Below are positions 8,723 to 16,791 of a stretch of 64,000 nucleotides of DNA, piece after piece; the first letter of the stretch is position 1; each line of letters begins with the position of its first letter. The stretch lies in the NCBI RefSeq assembly GCF_003116035.1, contig NZ_LGQW01000002.1, positions 1-64,000 on the forward strand, in the 5' to 3' direction. The position numbers were made by a program, and so were the translations under genes. This DNA comes from Azospirillum sp. TSH64. GTDB taxonomy: Bacteria; Pseudomonadota; Alphaproteobacteria; Azospirillales; Azospirillaceae. The notes under the pieces are model-generated. The model was not told where the DNA came from. It ran no database searches and saw only the letters and a list, made by a program, of their open reading frames with translations.

Positions 8723-9487
8723 ATGACAGCCGCCTACAACCCCATGGACCTGACCGGCCGCCGTATCCTGGTGACCGGGGCGTCGGCCGGGATCGGCCGG
8801 GCGACGGCGGTGGTGCTGGCGAAGCTGGGCGCCCGGCTGGTGCTGAACGGCCGCGACGAGGAGCGGCTGGCAGAGACCGCCGACCGTCTGGAAGGAGACG
8901 ACCACGCCATCGCCCCCTTCGACCTGTCGGACCTCGAAGCCGTGCCCGGCTGGGTAAAGGGGCTGTGCGCCGACGACGCTCCCCTCGACGGCATCGCGCA
9001 CTGCGCCGGCATCCAGGCGCTGCGGCCGATCCGCATCTTCTCCGCCGCCTTCTTCGACGAGGTGATGCGGGCCAATCTGGGCAGCGCCTTGGCACTCGCC
9101 CGCGGGCTGCGGCAGAAGGGCTGCCATGCCGAGCGGGCGGCAATCGCGCTGATCTCCTCCACCGCCGCCACGGCGGCCTCGCCCGGCAACGTCGTCTATG
9201 CCGCCAGCAAGGGCGGCATCATCGCCGCCACCAAGGGGCTGGCGGTGGAGCTGCTGAGCGACGGCATCCGCGTCAACTGCGTCGTTCCCTCCATCGTCGA
9301 GACCGAGCTGATCGAGCGCGGCAAGCAGAAGCTGACCGCCGAGCAGTACGAGCATCTGCGCACGCTCCAGCCGCTGGGCTTCGGCCATCCCGACGACATC
9401 GCCCACATGATCGCCTATTTGCTCGCCGACACCAGCCGCTGGATGACCGGGTCCATCGTCACGGTGGACGGCGGCCGCACCGCCTGA
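8723..9487 (+). CDS. Short-chain dehydrogenase/reductase (FabG-like)
   Basis: This 254-residue protein is a classical SDR: the cofactor-binding TGASAGIG at residues 18-25, the NAG-like segment HCAGIQ near residue 93, catalytic Ser around 145, Tyr159 and Lys163 in YAASK, and the family's C-terminal [10 protein letters not shown]. Arg43 in NGRDEE suggests NADP(H) preference, by analogy. It would reduce a ketone or oxidise an alcohol. It is the first gene of a rightward operon; the Rieske gene starts nine bases after its stop. The start at 8723 fits the family better than the longer frame from 8675, though no strong Shine-Dalgarno is present. Confidence 0.87.
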   Translation: MTAAYNPMDLTGRRILVTGASAGIGRATAVVLAKLGARLVLNGRDEERLAETADRLEGDDHAIAPFDLSDLEAVPGWVKGLCADDAPLDGIAHCAGIQALRPIRIFSAAFFDEVMRANLGSALALARGLRQKGCHAERAAIALISSTAATAASPGNVVYAASKGGIIAATKGLAVELLSDGIRVNCVVPSIVETELIERGKQKLTAEQYEHLRTLQPLGFGHPDDIAHMIAYLLADTSRWMTGSIVTVDGGRTA

Positions 9488-9496
9488 GGCCCCGCG

Positions 9497-10165
9497 ATGC
9501 CGAACGAAGCTCCCGAAAGCCGCCGGCCCGAAACCCGCTGGTTCCACCTCTGCCTGGCGGACAACCTCGCCAGCCCCAACGCCTTCGTCACCACGCGGGT
9601 GGGGGCGGTGCCGCTGGTGGTGCAGAACATCAAGGGGCGGGTGGTCGCCTTCCGCAACGTCTGCACCCACCGCTTCGCCGTGATCCATGGCGAGCCGGCG
9701 GGCTGCGGCCCGCTGCGCTGTCCCTATCACGGCTGGAGCTTCGACGCCGACGGCCTGCCGGTCGGGCTGCCCTTCAACCCGACCGACTTCCAGCTGGAGG
9801 CGGAGGGGCGCCGGCGCCTGGCCCTGCACCCGGCCTCCCTGGCTCGCTGCGGCCGGCTGGTCTTCGTCCGGGTGGCCCTCGACGGTCCGTCGCTGGAAGA
9901 GGAGTTGGGCGCCGACCTCTTCGCCCGGCTGGCCGCTTTGTCCGACGCCTTCCCCCACCGCGGCGTCGCGTTGGAGCCGGCGGACGGTTGGGAACGCATC
10001 GAAGCCGCCAACCTGCGCATCCATCGGGCGCCGGACGGTGCTCTGGTGCTGCACAGCGCCGCGCCAGACGGTGCAGACAGCCGCTTCTCCCGCACCGTCA
10101 CCCTTTATCCCGCCACCGCCCTCACAACCGCCCCAACAACCGCCGATGCGGAGCTGCCGGCATGA
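9497..10165 (+). CDS. Rieske [2Fe-2S] protein, oxygenase-like but lacking the catalytic iron site
   Basis: The 222-residue product has an intact Rieske motif: Cys56-x-His58 in NVCTHRF and Cys75-x2-His78 in RCPYHGW, with 16 residues between the pairs as in the complete oxygenase encoded at 15603. The N-terminal and Rieske parts align well with ring-hydroxylating oxygenase alpha subunits, but the C-terminal 90 residues have no H-x4-H iron motif; a short degenerate stretch (WERIEAANLRIHRAPDG) stands where the family carries its iron-ligand helix. It can hold a cluster but not mononuclear iron. The stop overlaps the start of the next gene as ATGA, so the two are translationally coupled and probably act together. 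Confidence 0.85.
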   Translation: MPNEAPESRRPETRWFHLCLADNLASPNAFVTTRVGAVPLVVQNIKGRVVAFRNVCTHRFAVIHGEPAGCGPLRCPYHGWSFDADGLPVGLPFNPTDFQLEAEGRRRLALHPASLARCGRLVFVRVALDGPSLEEELGADLFARLAALSDAFPHRGVALEPADGWERIEAANLRIHRAPDGALVLHSAAPDGADSRFSRTVTLYPATALTTAPTTADAELPA

Positions 10166-11151
10166 GCGCGCATTCCGTCCACAGCATCGTCCCCGAAAAC
10201 GGCGCCTTCCTGCCCCACAGCCATTTCTGGACAGAGGAAGCCTTCGCACAGGAGCGTGAGCGGCTCTTCGGCCGCTGCTGGCTCTACATGGGCGTGTTCG
10301 ACGCCACGAATGTCCTGACCGCCGAGATGGCCGGGCTGTGCTTTGAACTGCGGCGCCAAGGCGAGGCCATGGACGGCGTCTGCCGCGACGGGGATCGGGT
10401 GCGGCCCCTGCAGATCGACCGCTGCGGCGCCCTGGTCTTCGCCCGCATCGCACAGGACAACGGTCCCACCCTGGCTGAACATCTGGCGCCCTATGGCGAG
10501 CGGCTGGCGACGATGTCGGCCAACTGCCTCAACCCGCAGGCCCCGGTCGGCATCGCGTTCCAGGCCAACTGGAAGGCGCTGGTCGAGAACACGATGGACG
10601 ATTTCCACGGCTCCACCGTGCATCCCGACACCATCCATCCCGCCGTGCATCCCGACTGGCAGAACGGGCTCGTCACCGAACGCCATGGCGCCAACAGCGA
10701 CTCCCGCTGGCTGCTGGCCGACGGCACCGCCGGCTGGTGGGCGAAGCTGGACGCCAAGCTGCGTATGCGCCGCTTCGCCGAAGAGCCCGTCTACCGCCAC
10801 ATTTTCATCTTCCCGAACTTCTATCTGGCGACCTTCTACGGTGCCACGGTGATCCCGCACCGGGTCGATCCGGTCGCTCCCGATTCCGCGGTCCTGCGGT
10901 GGCAGCTGTTCCTGCCCACCACCCGGCTGGAAACGGCGCGCGAGCAGGCCTTCCACCGCTCCACCGCCGCTTATCTGATCGAATCCGCCAGCACTGTGAT
11001 CGCCGAGGACCGCCCGGTCTGCGAGGCGGTGCAGCAGGGCCGCCCGGGCATCGCGGACCTTCCCCACATCACCGGCATCTACGGCCGGCGCGAGCGCCGC
11101 ATTCTCGACTTCCATCAGGCGATGCTGCGCCAGTTGGGAGAGGCTGCATGA
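10162..11151 (+). CDS. Rieske-type oxygenase catalytic subunit without a Rieske cluster
   Basis: A 329-residue relative of aromatic-ring-hydroxylating oxygenase alpha subunits. The mononuclear iron site is complete: His149 and His154 in MDDFHGSTVH, and a likely third ligand Asp283 in AEDRP. Asp146/Asp147 can provide the acidic bridge that in the family passes electrons between subunits. The N-terminal region still resembles the family (ERERLFGRCWLYMGVFD) but the Rieske insert is collapsed and contains no C-x-H or C-x2-H pair. It therefore needs electrons from another protein, and the gene immediately upstream encodes exactly the missing cluster domain. ATGA overlaps couple it both to the upstream Rieske gene and to the downstream GNAT gene. 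Substrate unknown. Confidence 0.85.
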   Translation: MSAHSVHSIVPENGAFLPHSHFWTEEAFAQERERLFGRCWLYMGVFDATNVLTAEMAGLCFELRRQGEAMDGVCRDGDRVRPLQIDRCGALVFARIAQDNGPTLAEHLAPYGERLATMSANCLNPQAPVGIAFQANWKALVENTMDDFHGSTVHPDTIHPAVHPDWQNGLVTERHGANSDSRWLLADGTAGWWAKLDAKLRMRRFAEEPVYRHIFIFPNFYLATFYGATVIPHRVDPVAPDSAVLRWQLFLPTTRLETAREQAFHRSTAAYLIESASTVIAEDRPVCEAVQQGRPGIADLPHITGIYGRRERRILDFHQAMLRQLGEAA

Positions 11152-11711
11152 GCGGAACCCTCACCTTCATCGAGCCGACGGAGGACCACGCCCAACTTAT
11201 GCTCGACTGGCGCACCCGGCCCGACATCGCCGGCCAGATGCTGAGCGTCGTACCCTATGACGTGGAGCGCCAGAAGGCATGGCTGCGGCGCTGTGCGGAA
11301 CGGGACGACTATGTCCACCGCATCCTCTGCGTCGACGGCGTGCCGGCCGGCCATGTCTCCATCACCATCACCGAACCGGAGTGGCGGATCGCCACCATCG
11401 GCGTGCTGATGGGCGAGCGGGCAGGGCGGACGGGGGCGGCCCCGCTGAACTTCGCCTACATGCTGAACCACGTCTTCTTCACGCTGGGGCTGCGCAAGGT
11501 GGTGAACCACATCCTGGGCACCAACAGCCCCCGCCTGCTGAAGGGCCAGCCGATGATCGGCTACCGCCCGGTCGGCGTGCTGAAGCGCCAGGTGGTGAAG
11601 GACGGGCAGGAGATCGACCTGCACATCTTCGAAATGCTGGCCGAGGACTGGCTGGCGGTGCGCGACCGGTTCAGGGTCTATCAGGACATGGACGGGCGGG
11701 AGTGGCGGTGA
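11148..11711 (+). CDS. GNAT-family N-acetyltransferase, PseH-like
   Basis: A 187-residue acyltransferase. The start LMLDWRTRPDIAGQM resembles GNAT enzymes that acetylate amino groups of nucleotide-linked amino sugars, such as PseH of pseudaminic acid synthesis. A GNAT core follows with GHVSITI and IATIGVLMGE; the usual acetyl-CoA loop (RxxGxG/A) appears only as ERAGRTGAA. It is coupled to the oxygenase gene by an ATGA overlap and is the last gene of the operon. PseB and PseC genes lie 40 kb away in the same window, so a role as the missing PseH is possible, but the immediate operon context rather suggests acylation of the product made by the KAS III/oxygenase genes. Confidence 0.75.
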   Translation: MSGTLTFIEPTEDHAQLMLDWRTRPDIAGQMLSVVPYDVERQKAWLRRCAERDDYVHRILCVDGVPAGHVSITITEPEWRIATIGVLMGERAGRTGAAPLNFAYMLNHVFFTLGLRKVVNHILGTNSPRLLKGQPMIGYRPVGVLKRQVVKDGQEIDLHIFEMLAEDWLAVRDRFRVYQDMDGREWR

Positions 11712-11727
11712 GGGAGAGAACGCTATC

Positions 11728-11744
11728 ATTGAAATCGATGCAAT
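11728..11744. promoter_or_regulatory. Possible operator of the toxin-antitoxin pair
   Basis: ATTG and CAAT arms surround an ATCGAT centre (ATTGAAATCGATGCAAT), an imperfect dyad 41 bp before the antitoxin start. FitA/VapB-type antitoxins bind such dyads to repress their own operon. Only position and partial symmetry support this. Confidence 0.3.
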
Positions 11745-11784
11745 CACGACCTAACCTTCTTCCCAACATGCCGAGGAGCACAGG

Positions 11785-12030
11785 ATGGCCAGCCTCACGA
11801 TTCGGAACTTGGAGGATCCGTTGAAAGCCCGGCTGCGGATCCGTGCCGCCCATCACGGGCGTTCCATGGAGGATGAGGCCCGCCACATTCTGCGTGCAGC
11901 ACTTACGGAAGAGCGGCAGCCGGTTCCGGATCTCGGTGCAGCAATCCACCGGCGCTTCGCGCGGCTCGGCGGCGTCGAGGTAACGGAGGCAAGACGGGAA
12001 GCCCTGCGACCTCCGCCCAGCTTCGACTGA
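11785..12030 (+). CDS. FitA/VapB-type ribbon-helix-helix antitoxin
   Basis: The 81-residue protein starts MASLTIRNLEDPLKARLRIR followed by HHGRSMEDEARHILRAAL, which is the ribbon-helix-helix fold of FitA-like antitoxins: a beta strand that binds DNA and two helices that dimerise. The C-terminal half would wrap the partner toxin. GAGGAG stands upstream at proper spacing. Its stop overlaps the toxin start as TGATG, giving the usual antitoxin-first coupling. It should repress its own promoter, with stronger repression in complex with the toxin. Confidence 0.85.
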   Translation: MASLTIRNLEDPLKARLRIRAAHHGRSMEDEARHILRAALTEERQPVPDLGAAIHRRFARLGGVEVTEARREALRPPPSFD

Positions 12031-12449
12031 TGATCGTCCTCGACACGAACGTGCTTTCGGAACTGATGCGCCCGGCCCCGTCCGAAGCCGTACTTCGCTG
12101 GTTCGCCGGACACCCCGCCACCACCCTGTTCACGACGACGATCACCCAAGCGGAAATTCTCTTCGGTCTCGCCCTGCTGCCGGAGGGGCGGCGGCGAAGC
12201 GACCTGCTGATGGCGGCGGAGCAGATGTTTGCCGAGGACTTCGCCGGCCGGGTGCTGCCCTTCGACAGCATGGCGGCAAAAGCCTTCGCGCCCATCGCTG
12301 CGGGACGACGGCAACAAGGCCGGCCAACCGGGGCCTTCGATGCGCAGATCGCTGCTATCGCTGCATTCCGTGGCGCTTCCTTGGCAACCAGGAACGTGGC
12401 GGATTTTCTGGATTGCGGGGTGCCAATCATCAATCCGTGGGAAAGTTAA
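12030..12449 (+). CDS. FitB/VapC-type PIN-domain toxin
   Basis: A 139-residue PIN-domain ribonuclease. The acidic residues that bind Mg2+ are in place: Asp5 in MIVLDTNVLSEL, Glu near residue 42 in TQAEILFG, Asp near 104 in GAFDAQIAAIA, and a further Asp in TRNVADFLDCG. Family members cut RNA, often tRNA or rRNA, when not held by the antitoxin. It overlaps the antitoxin gene by one base. Length and motifs are complete, so the pair is probably functional and may serve to stabilise this replicon. Confidence 0.87.
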   Translation: MIVLDTNVLSELMRPAPSEAVLRWFAGHPATTLFTTTITQAEILFGLALLPEGRRRSDLLMAAEQMFAEDFAGRVLPFDSMAAKAFAPIAAGRRQQGRPTGAFDAQIAAIAAFRGASLATRNVADFLDCGVPIINPWES

Positions 12450-12588
12450 AGTCAGCCGCCCTGCCAGACCGCGACCATTTTCCCCTCAACTCGCTGCCCC
12501 CGGATGCGGAGAAGCGGCGCAGCGCCGACATCCAGAATGTTCCCGTCGATCCGCGGCTCTTCACACCAATGTCGGCGGACTGACCGCC

Positions 12589-13872
12589 TTACCCCCGCAG
12601 CACCCCCAGCGGCGCCCCCTGGAATCCTGGAAAGCCGCGCGCCGCCGGTGCGCCGATCAGTTCCGACAGCACCGTCCGGTAATCGGTGGTGACCGCCAGA
12701 TCGACGCCGCGGTCCAGCTGGTGGCTGGCCAGCCCCGGCCAGCGGCCCAGCATGCGCCCGCCCGCCACCCGGCCGCCCAGCACCAGCATGGCGCCGCCAT
12801 GGCCGTGGTCGGTGCCCTGGCTGCGGTTGCCGCGCAGGCGCCGGCCGAACTCGCTCATCACCACCACCGTCAGGTCGCGCTCATAACGCAGGGTATCGGC
12901 ATGGAAGGCGGCAAGCGCGCGCGACAGCTGACCGGCGGCACTGGCGAAGCGCCCCTGCTGGTTCTCGTGGGTGTCCCATCCGCCGACATCGACGCAGGCC
13001 GCCCGCAGGCCGATGTCCATCTTCAGCATGCGGGCCACCGTCTGCAACGCCCGCCCGGCCTCGGTCTCCTCATAGACGGCCCCGCCCTCCGCGTCATAAG
13101 CGGCGACCTTGCCGCCAGCCTCCCGAGGCAGCCGGCCATCGACCGCCGACAGCCCGTCGAGCGCCGCCCGAGCCGCCCGCTCATAGGCGCCGTCGCCCTG
13201 CCGGCAGAGCGCCGCCAGCACCGCCGCCGCCTGCGGCCCGCCGGGAGGGGCCAGCCCGCCGCGCAGGTCGGGCACGGCAAGCGCGCCGCCCATACCGGCC
13301 AGGGCGGCGGCCGGAGCAGCGGCGGTGCCGATGGCCGGAACGCGTCCTTGCAACCCCTCACCATGCCCGCCCTCGCCAAGCCAGCGGGCGACCCAGCCGC
13401 TGCCGGTGCGGGCAAGGTCCTCCTCGCGGGCGATGCCGCGCTCCATCAGGTCCTGGGCGACGAAATGGCTGCGGGTGCCGTCGGTCAGCCCCACCGCATG
13501 GACGATGGCGAGCCGGCGGGCGGCATACAGCTCCGCCAGCGGGGCGGCGTCGGGATGCAGGCGGAAGTCGAGGGAAGGGGCCAGCGTCTGGTCCAGCCGG
13601 ATGCCGGCCTTCGGCCCCTCCGCCATCACCCGCAACTCCGGCGTCCGCGCGGCGCGATAGTCGGGGTCGTCGGCCGGCGCCACCAGTGCCAGCATGTCCG
13701 CCCCACCGCGCAGGAACACCACCACCAGCGTGCCGGCCGGCGCTTCGGTAGAAAATCCATCGGCGGCAAAGGCGAGGCTGCGGACGCCGGGCAGCCCCGT
13801 CAGCACGCTCCCGGCCAGCCCGAGACCGGCCGCCAAGCCGCCCTGCATCACACCGCGGCGTGAAATCGTCAT
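12589..13872 (-). CDS. DUF1501-family secreted protein with Tat signal
   Basis: The 427-residue product starts TISRRGVMQGGLAAGLGLAG, a twin-arginine signal sequence, so it is folded in the cytoplasm and exported. The body matches DUF1501 (PF07394), relatives of the alkaline phosphatase/sulfatase fold: LVVVFLRGGADMLALVAP at the start, DVGGWDTHENQ in the middle, MSEFGRR and TDHGHGGAML near the end, which contain the acidic and His residues expected to bind metal. It starts 14 bases after the stop of the DUF1800 gene, and the two families are very often paired in genomes. Function is not established for either. Confidence 0.85.
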   Translation of the reverse strand: MTISRRGVMQGGLAAGLGLAGSVLTGLPGVRSLAFAADGFSTEAPAGTLVVVFLRGGADMLALVAPADDPDYRAARTPELRVMAEGPKAGIRLDQTLAPSLDFRLHPDAAPLAELYAARRLAIVHAVGLTDGTRSHFVAQDLMERGIAREEDLARTGSGWVARWLGEGGHGEGLQGRVPAIGTAAAPAAALAGMGGALAVPDLRGGLAPPGGPQAAAVLAALCRQGDGAYERAARAALDGLSAVDGRLPREAGGKVAAYDAEGGAVYEETEAGRALQTVARMLKMDIGLRAACVDVGGWDTHENQQGRFASAAGQLSRALAAFHADTLRYERDLTVVVMSEFGRRLRGNRSQGTDHGHGGAMLVLGGRVAGGRMLGRWPGLASHQLDRGVDLAVTTDYRTVLSELIGAPAARGFPGFQGAPLGVLRG

Positions 13873-13886
13873 GGCTCAAGCCTCCC

Positions 13887-15503
13887 TCAACGCTGGTTGA
13901 AGCGTGGCGCCATCGCCACGAAGGCGGCGACCCGCCGCAGCCGGCCATCGTCGGTCTTGGCGCCCGCCGTCGTGCCGGGCGTCAGAATCGCGTCGGCCGC
14001 CAGCCCCATGCCGGACAGGATGGCGGCGGTGGTCGCCCGCTCCGGCTCGCCGCCATGCAGGATCTCCTGCCAGCGGTCCACCGCCGCCGCGGCCGACAGC
14101 GGGGCCGGGAAACGGGCAGCGAGGTCGATGGCCCCGGTCTCCCAGCGGTTCTCCGCCAGCCCGAGCAGCAGCGACCAGCGCCGGCGCATGGCGGCGGCTC
14201 CCAGCCATGCCTCCATCCGGTCGGGATGGCCGACCGGGGCGGGCCAGCCGAACAGCCGCTGGCCGCTGCCGTCCAGCTCGCCCAGCAGGGCGTTGGTGGG
14301 GACGAGATCGATGCCGGCGCCGCGGGCGAAGGACGCCACCAGCTCCAGCGGGCGCTTCACCTTGGCATCGCGGATCCGGGCGAAGTCGGGGGACAGCGCG
14401 ATGGCGCGGACGACGCGGGCGATCTGGTCCGGCTTGCTGCGGCTCTCCGTCCACACCCGCGCCGCCAGGGCGACCAGCCCGGCCGGCGGATCGTCGGCGA
14501 CCAGCCGGCGGCACAGCGCGGTGCAGAGGTTGCGCGCTGTCGCCGGATGGTCGGCGACGAGGTCGAGCACGCGGCGCCCGTCGTCCATCGGCGACTGGAA
14601 GGGGTCGAACTCCCGCCCCAGCACCCGCTTCTGGTAACTGTCGTGCCAGCCCTCGACATAGGTGAAGCGGCCGGTCACCGGCAGCCTGGCATCGCCGCCC
14701 AGCCCGGCGCCGTCCTCCAGCGTCCAGCCGGTGAAGGCGCGGGCGGCCTCGTAGACATCCTGGTCGATGTAGCCGTCGGGGGCGCCGCGCAGCGCCCCCG
14801 GCACGTCGCGCCAGCGGTTGTAGAGCGCGTTCAGATAGGCGTCGCGCCCCAGCCCGTGCAGCTCGAACAGTTCGCGGGCGTAGTTCTCGTTGGCGGCGCC
14901 GGCACGGGACGAGCGGTTGTTCAGATAGACCTGCATGGCGCTGCTGGTCGCCACCGCCTCCAGGAAGGCGCGGAAATTGCCCAGCGCATGGCGGCGGATC
15001 ACGTCGCGGTCATAGACGGGGAGGGCGGCGGCCACCGCCGGCTCGCCCGCCGCGTTGACGTTGAAATGGTTGTGCCAGAAATCGACCAGCACCTCGCGCA
15101 GCTGCCAGCGGCTGTGGACGGCGCGGATCAGGGTGGCGGCTGCGGTCTCCAGCCGCGGCCTCTGCCGCTCCGGACCGGCGACCGCCGGACGGTTGGCGGC
15201 CAGCGGCCACAGCGCCTCGATGGGTTGGCTCAGGCAGGCCAGCGGCCGGTCCTCGTCCACCGCTTCCCAGCCGTCCCCGGCGGGATAGCGGATGCGCAGC
15301 CTGGCAGCTGCGAGATGGCGCTCGACCTCGGGGTCGTCATGACCATCGGAGGAAAGATCGGGAGACAGCTGCCGGTCGAGCCAGCGGGCCAGCCAGTCGG
15401 GCCGGCCGGTATCGATATCACCGGCGCCGATTTCCGCGGTTCGTGGACCGAAGGCAAGCCGGCCGAAAACGACGGCAGGGGGAATCGTCATGGTGCCGCC
15501 CAT
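13887..15503 (-). CDS. DUF1800-family protein
   Basis: A 538-residue member of DUF1800 (PF08811), recognised by the LAFGPRTAEI start, RQLSPD, FWHNHFNV near the middle, YARELFELHGLG, FTGWTL and the C-terminal SPDFARIRD-like segment. These proteins are large, helical and usually paired with DUF1501 partners; no activity is agreed. I chose ATG at 15503 because GGAGG lies ten bases upstream; the longer frame to 15575 lacks this. No signal peptide is obvious. It lies in a leftward run after the sialidase-like and Rieske oxygenase genes and before the DUF1501 gene. Confidence 0.82.
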   Translation of the reverse strand: MGGTMTIPPAVVFGRLAFGPRTAEIGAGDIDTGRPDWLARWLDRQLSPDLSSDGHDDPEVERHLAAARLRIRYPAGDGWEAVDEDRPLACLSQPIEALWPLAANRPAVAGPERQRPRLETAAATLIRAVHSRWQLREVLVDFWHNHFNVNAAGEPAVAAALPVYDRDVIRRHALGNFRAFLEAVATSSAMQVYLNNRSSRAGAANENYARELFELHGLGRDAYLNALYNRWRDVPGALRGAPDGYIDQDVYEAARAFTGWTLEDGAGLGGDARLPVTGRFTYVEGWHDSYQKRVLGREFDPFQSPMDDGRRVLDLVADHPATARNLCTALCRRLVADDPPAGLVALAARVWTESRSKPDQIARVVRAIALSPDFARIRDAKVKRPLELVASFARGAGIDLVPTNALLGELDGSGQRLFGWPAPVGHPDRMEAWLGAAAMRRRWSLLLGLAENRWETGAIDLAARFPAPLSAAAAVDRWQEILHGGEPERATTAAILSGMGLAADAILTPGTTAGAKTDDGRLRRVAAFVAMAPRFNQR

Positions 15504-15602
15504 GGTGGATGAACCTCCGACGACCAAGCCCCCTGCCCGATGATGACAGACCCCCAGTTCCCCGGACAGCGACAAAAAAGCGGCGGCAGGGGGGAGACGG
15601 CG

Positions 15603-16721
15603 TCAGCCCATCATTCCCCGCCACACCGCGTGGAACTGCTGGATGCGCTCCTCGTTCAGGCCGAGCATCGCCGGGCGGTCCGTCTGGCGGCACCCCCGGA
15701 AGGCCAGCTCCGACGCCTCTTGGTCCTCGCGCAGCAGGGCGACGTTGAGGTCGCGGGCACCCTCCTCGATCAGGCGGCGGGCGGCGGGACCGCCCCTGCC
15801 GGCATCGCCGTCCGGATCGGCCAGGAACAGGCGGAGGCTCAGCGCGCAGCGGTCGGGCCCCCGCGGATCGTAGGTCTGGACGCTCATCACAGCACCGCGG
15901 GTGAAGCCGATCTCCAGGTTGGGGAAGATGTGCAGGTGGTCGTACTCGCGCAAAACCGGGCTGGGGCGGAAGCCCAGCCGGTCCGACACGCCGTCCCACC
16001 AGCGGGCACTCCTGTCCGACACCGACGTGACGCCGCGGGAATGGGCGCCGTCATAGTCGCAGCGCCAGTCGCCCTTCACCAGCTTGCGGAAGGTGGTCGG
16101 GTGGGTGAGGTCGGCGTGATAGACCTCCAGCACGCTTTCCACCCCCATCTTCCAGTTGGCGGCCCACTCCATCGATTGCTCGTCGAAGGAGCGGACGAAG
16201 ATCTCCGAGGCATGGCGCAGCACGTCGGCAGTGACGCCCAGCCAGTCGTCGAGATCCGGCCCCTCCGCCGCCACCCGCAGGAAGACGAAGCGCCCGCACA
16301 CCCCCACCGCCACCGGGGTCAGGGAGCGGCCGCAGCGGCCCTCCCGGTCGAGACCGAAATTCGCCTCGTTGCCGGGGATGCCATAGGGCACGCCGTCGCG
16401 GTCGAAGGTCCAGCCATGATAGCCGCAGCGCAGCATGCCGTTGCCGCGCTGCGCCCGGTGGATCAGGGCGAAGCGGTGGGTGCAGACATTGCGGAAGCCC
16501 CGCAGTTCCCCCTCGAAATTCTGCACCAGCACATCCAGCCCGCCGATGCGCCGGGTCAGATAGTCGTTGGGCCGGGCGAGGTCGTCGGTGAAGCCGGCGA
16601 AAACCCAGGACCGGCGGAAGACCCGCTCCTCCTCCGCCCGGAAGATCTCCGGGTCGTGGTAGGCGGCGGGGGCGATGCCGGGAACGGCCTTGGCGGCGAA
16701 GAAGGGGAGGGGGCTTTCCAT
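15603..16721 (-). CDS. Complete Rieske non-heme iron oxygenase (alpha subunit)
   Basis: The 372-residue protein holds both centres of a ring-hydroxylating-type oxygenase: the Rieske motif Cys80-x-His82 and Cys99-x2-His102 (NVCTHRF, RCGYHGW), and the mononuclear iron motif His202 and His207 in EVYHADLTH, with a later Asp in LREDQEA as likely third ligand. Family members insert oxygen or demethylate, fed by a reductase that is not encoded nearby. It is the intact counterpart of the split pair at 9497-11151 and aligns with both halves. The start at 16721 fits family length; the Shine-Dalgarno is weak. It lies between the sialidase-like gene and the DUF1800 gene on the same strand. Substrate unknown. 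Confidence 0.87.
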   Translation of the reverse strand: MESPLPFFAAKAVPGIAPAAYHDPEIFRAEEERVFRRSWVFAGFTDDLARPNDYLTRRIGGLDVLVQNFEGELRGFRNVCTHRFALIHRAQRGNGMLRCGYHGWTFDRDGVPYGIPGNEANFGLDREGRCGRSLTPVAVGVCGRFVFLRVAAEGPDLDDWLGVTADVLRHASEIFVRSFDEQSMEWAANWKMGVESVLEVYHADLTHPTTFRKLVKGDWRCDYDGAHSRGVTSVSDRSARWWDGVSDRLGFRPSPVLREYDHLHIFPNLEIGFTRGAVMSVQTYDPRGPDRCALSLRLFLADPDGDAGRGGPAARRLIEEGARDLNVALLREDQEASELAFRGCRQTDRPAMLGLNEERIQQFHAVWRGMMG

Positions 16722-16791
16722 GATGCAGGAAGGGTAGCCTGCGCCCCGCCGGCCGGTCCAGGGCACAGCGGGTCGCAGGCACTCTCTCCCC

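Noticed and set aside
8659..10161. N-terminal extension of the oxygenase half through the SDR and Rieske genes
   Set aside because: Those genes occupy the region in other frames with full motifs; the ATG at 10162 has a coupled start and begins the conserved part.
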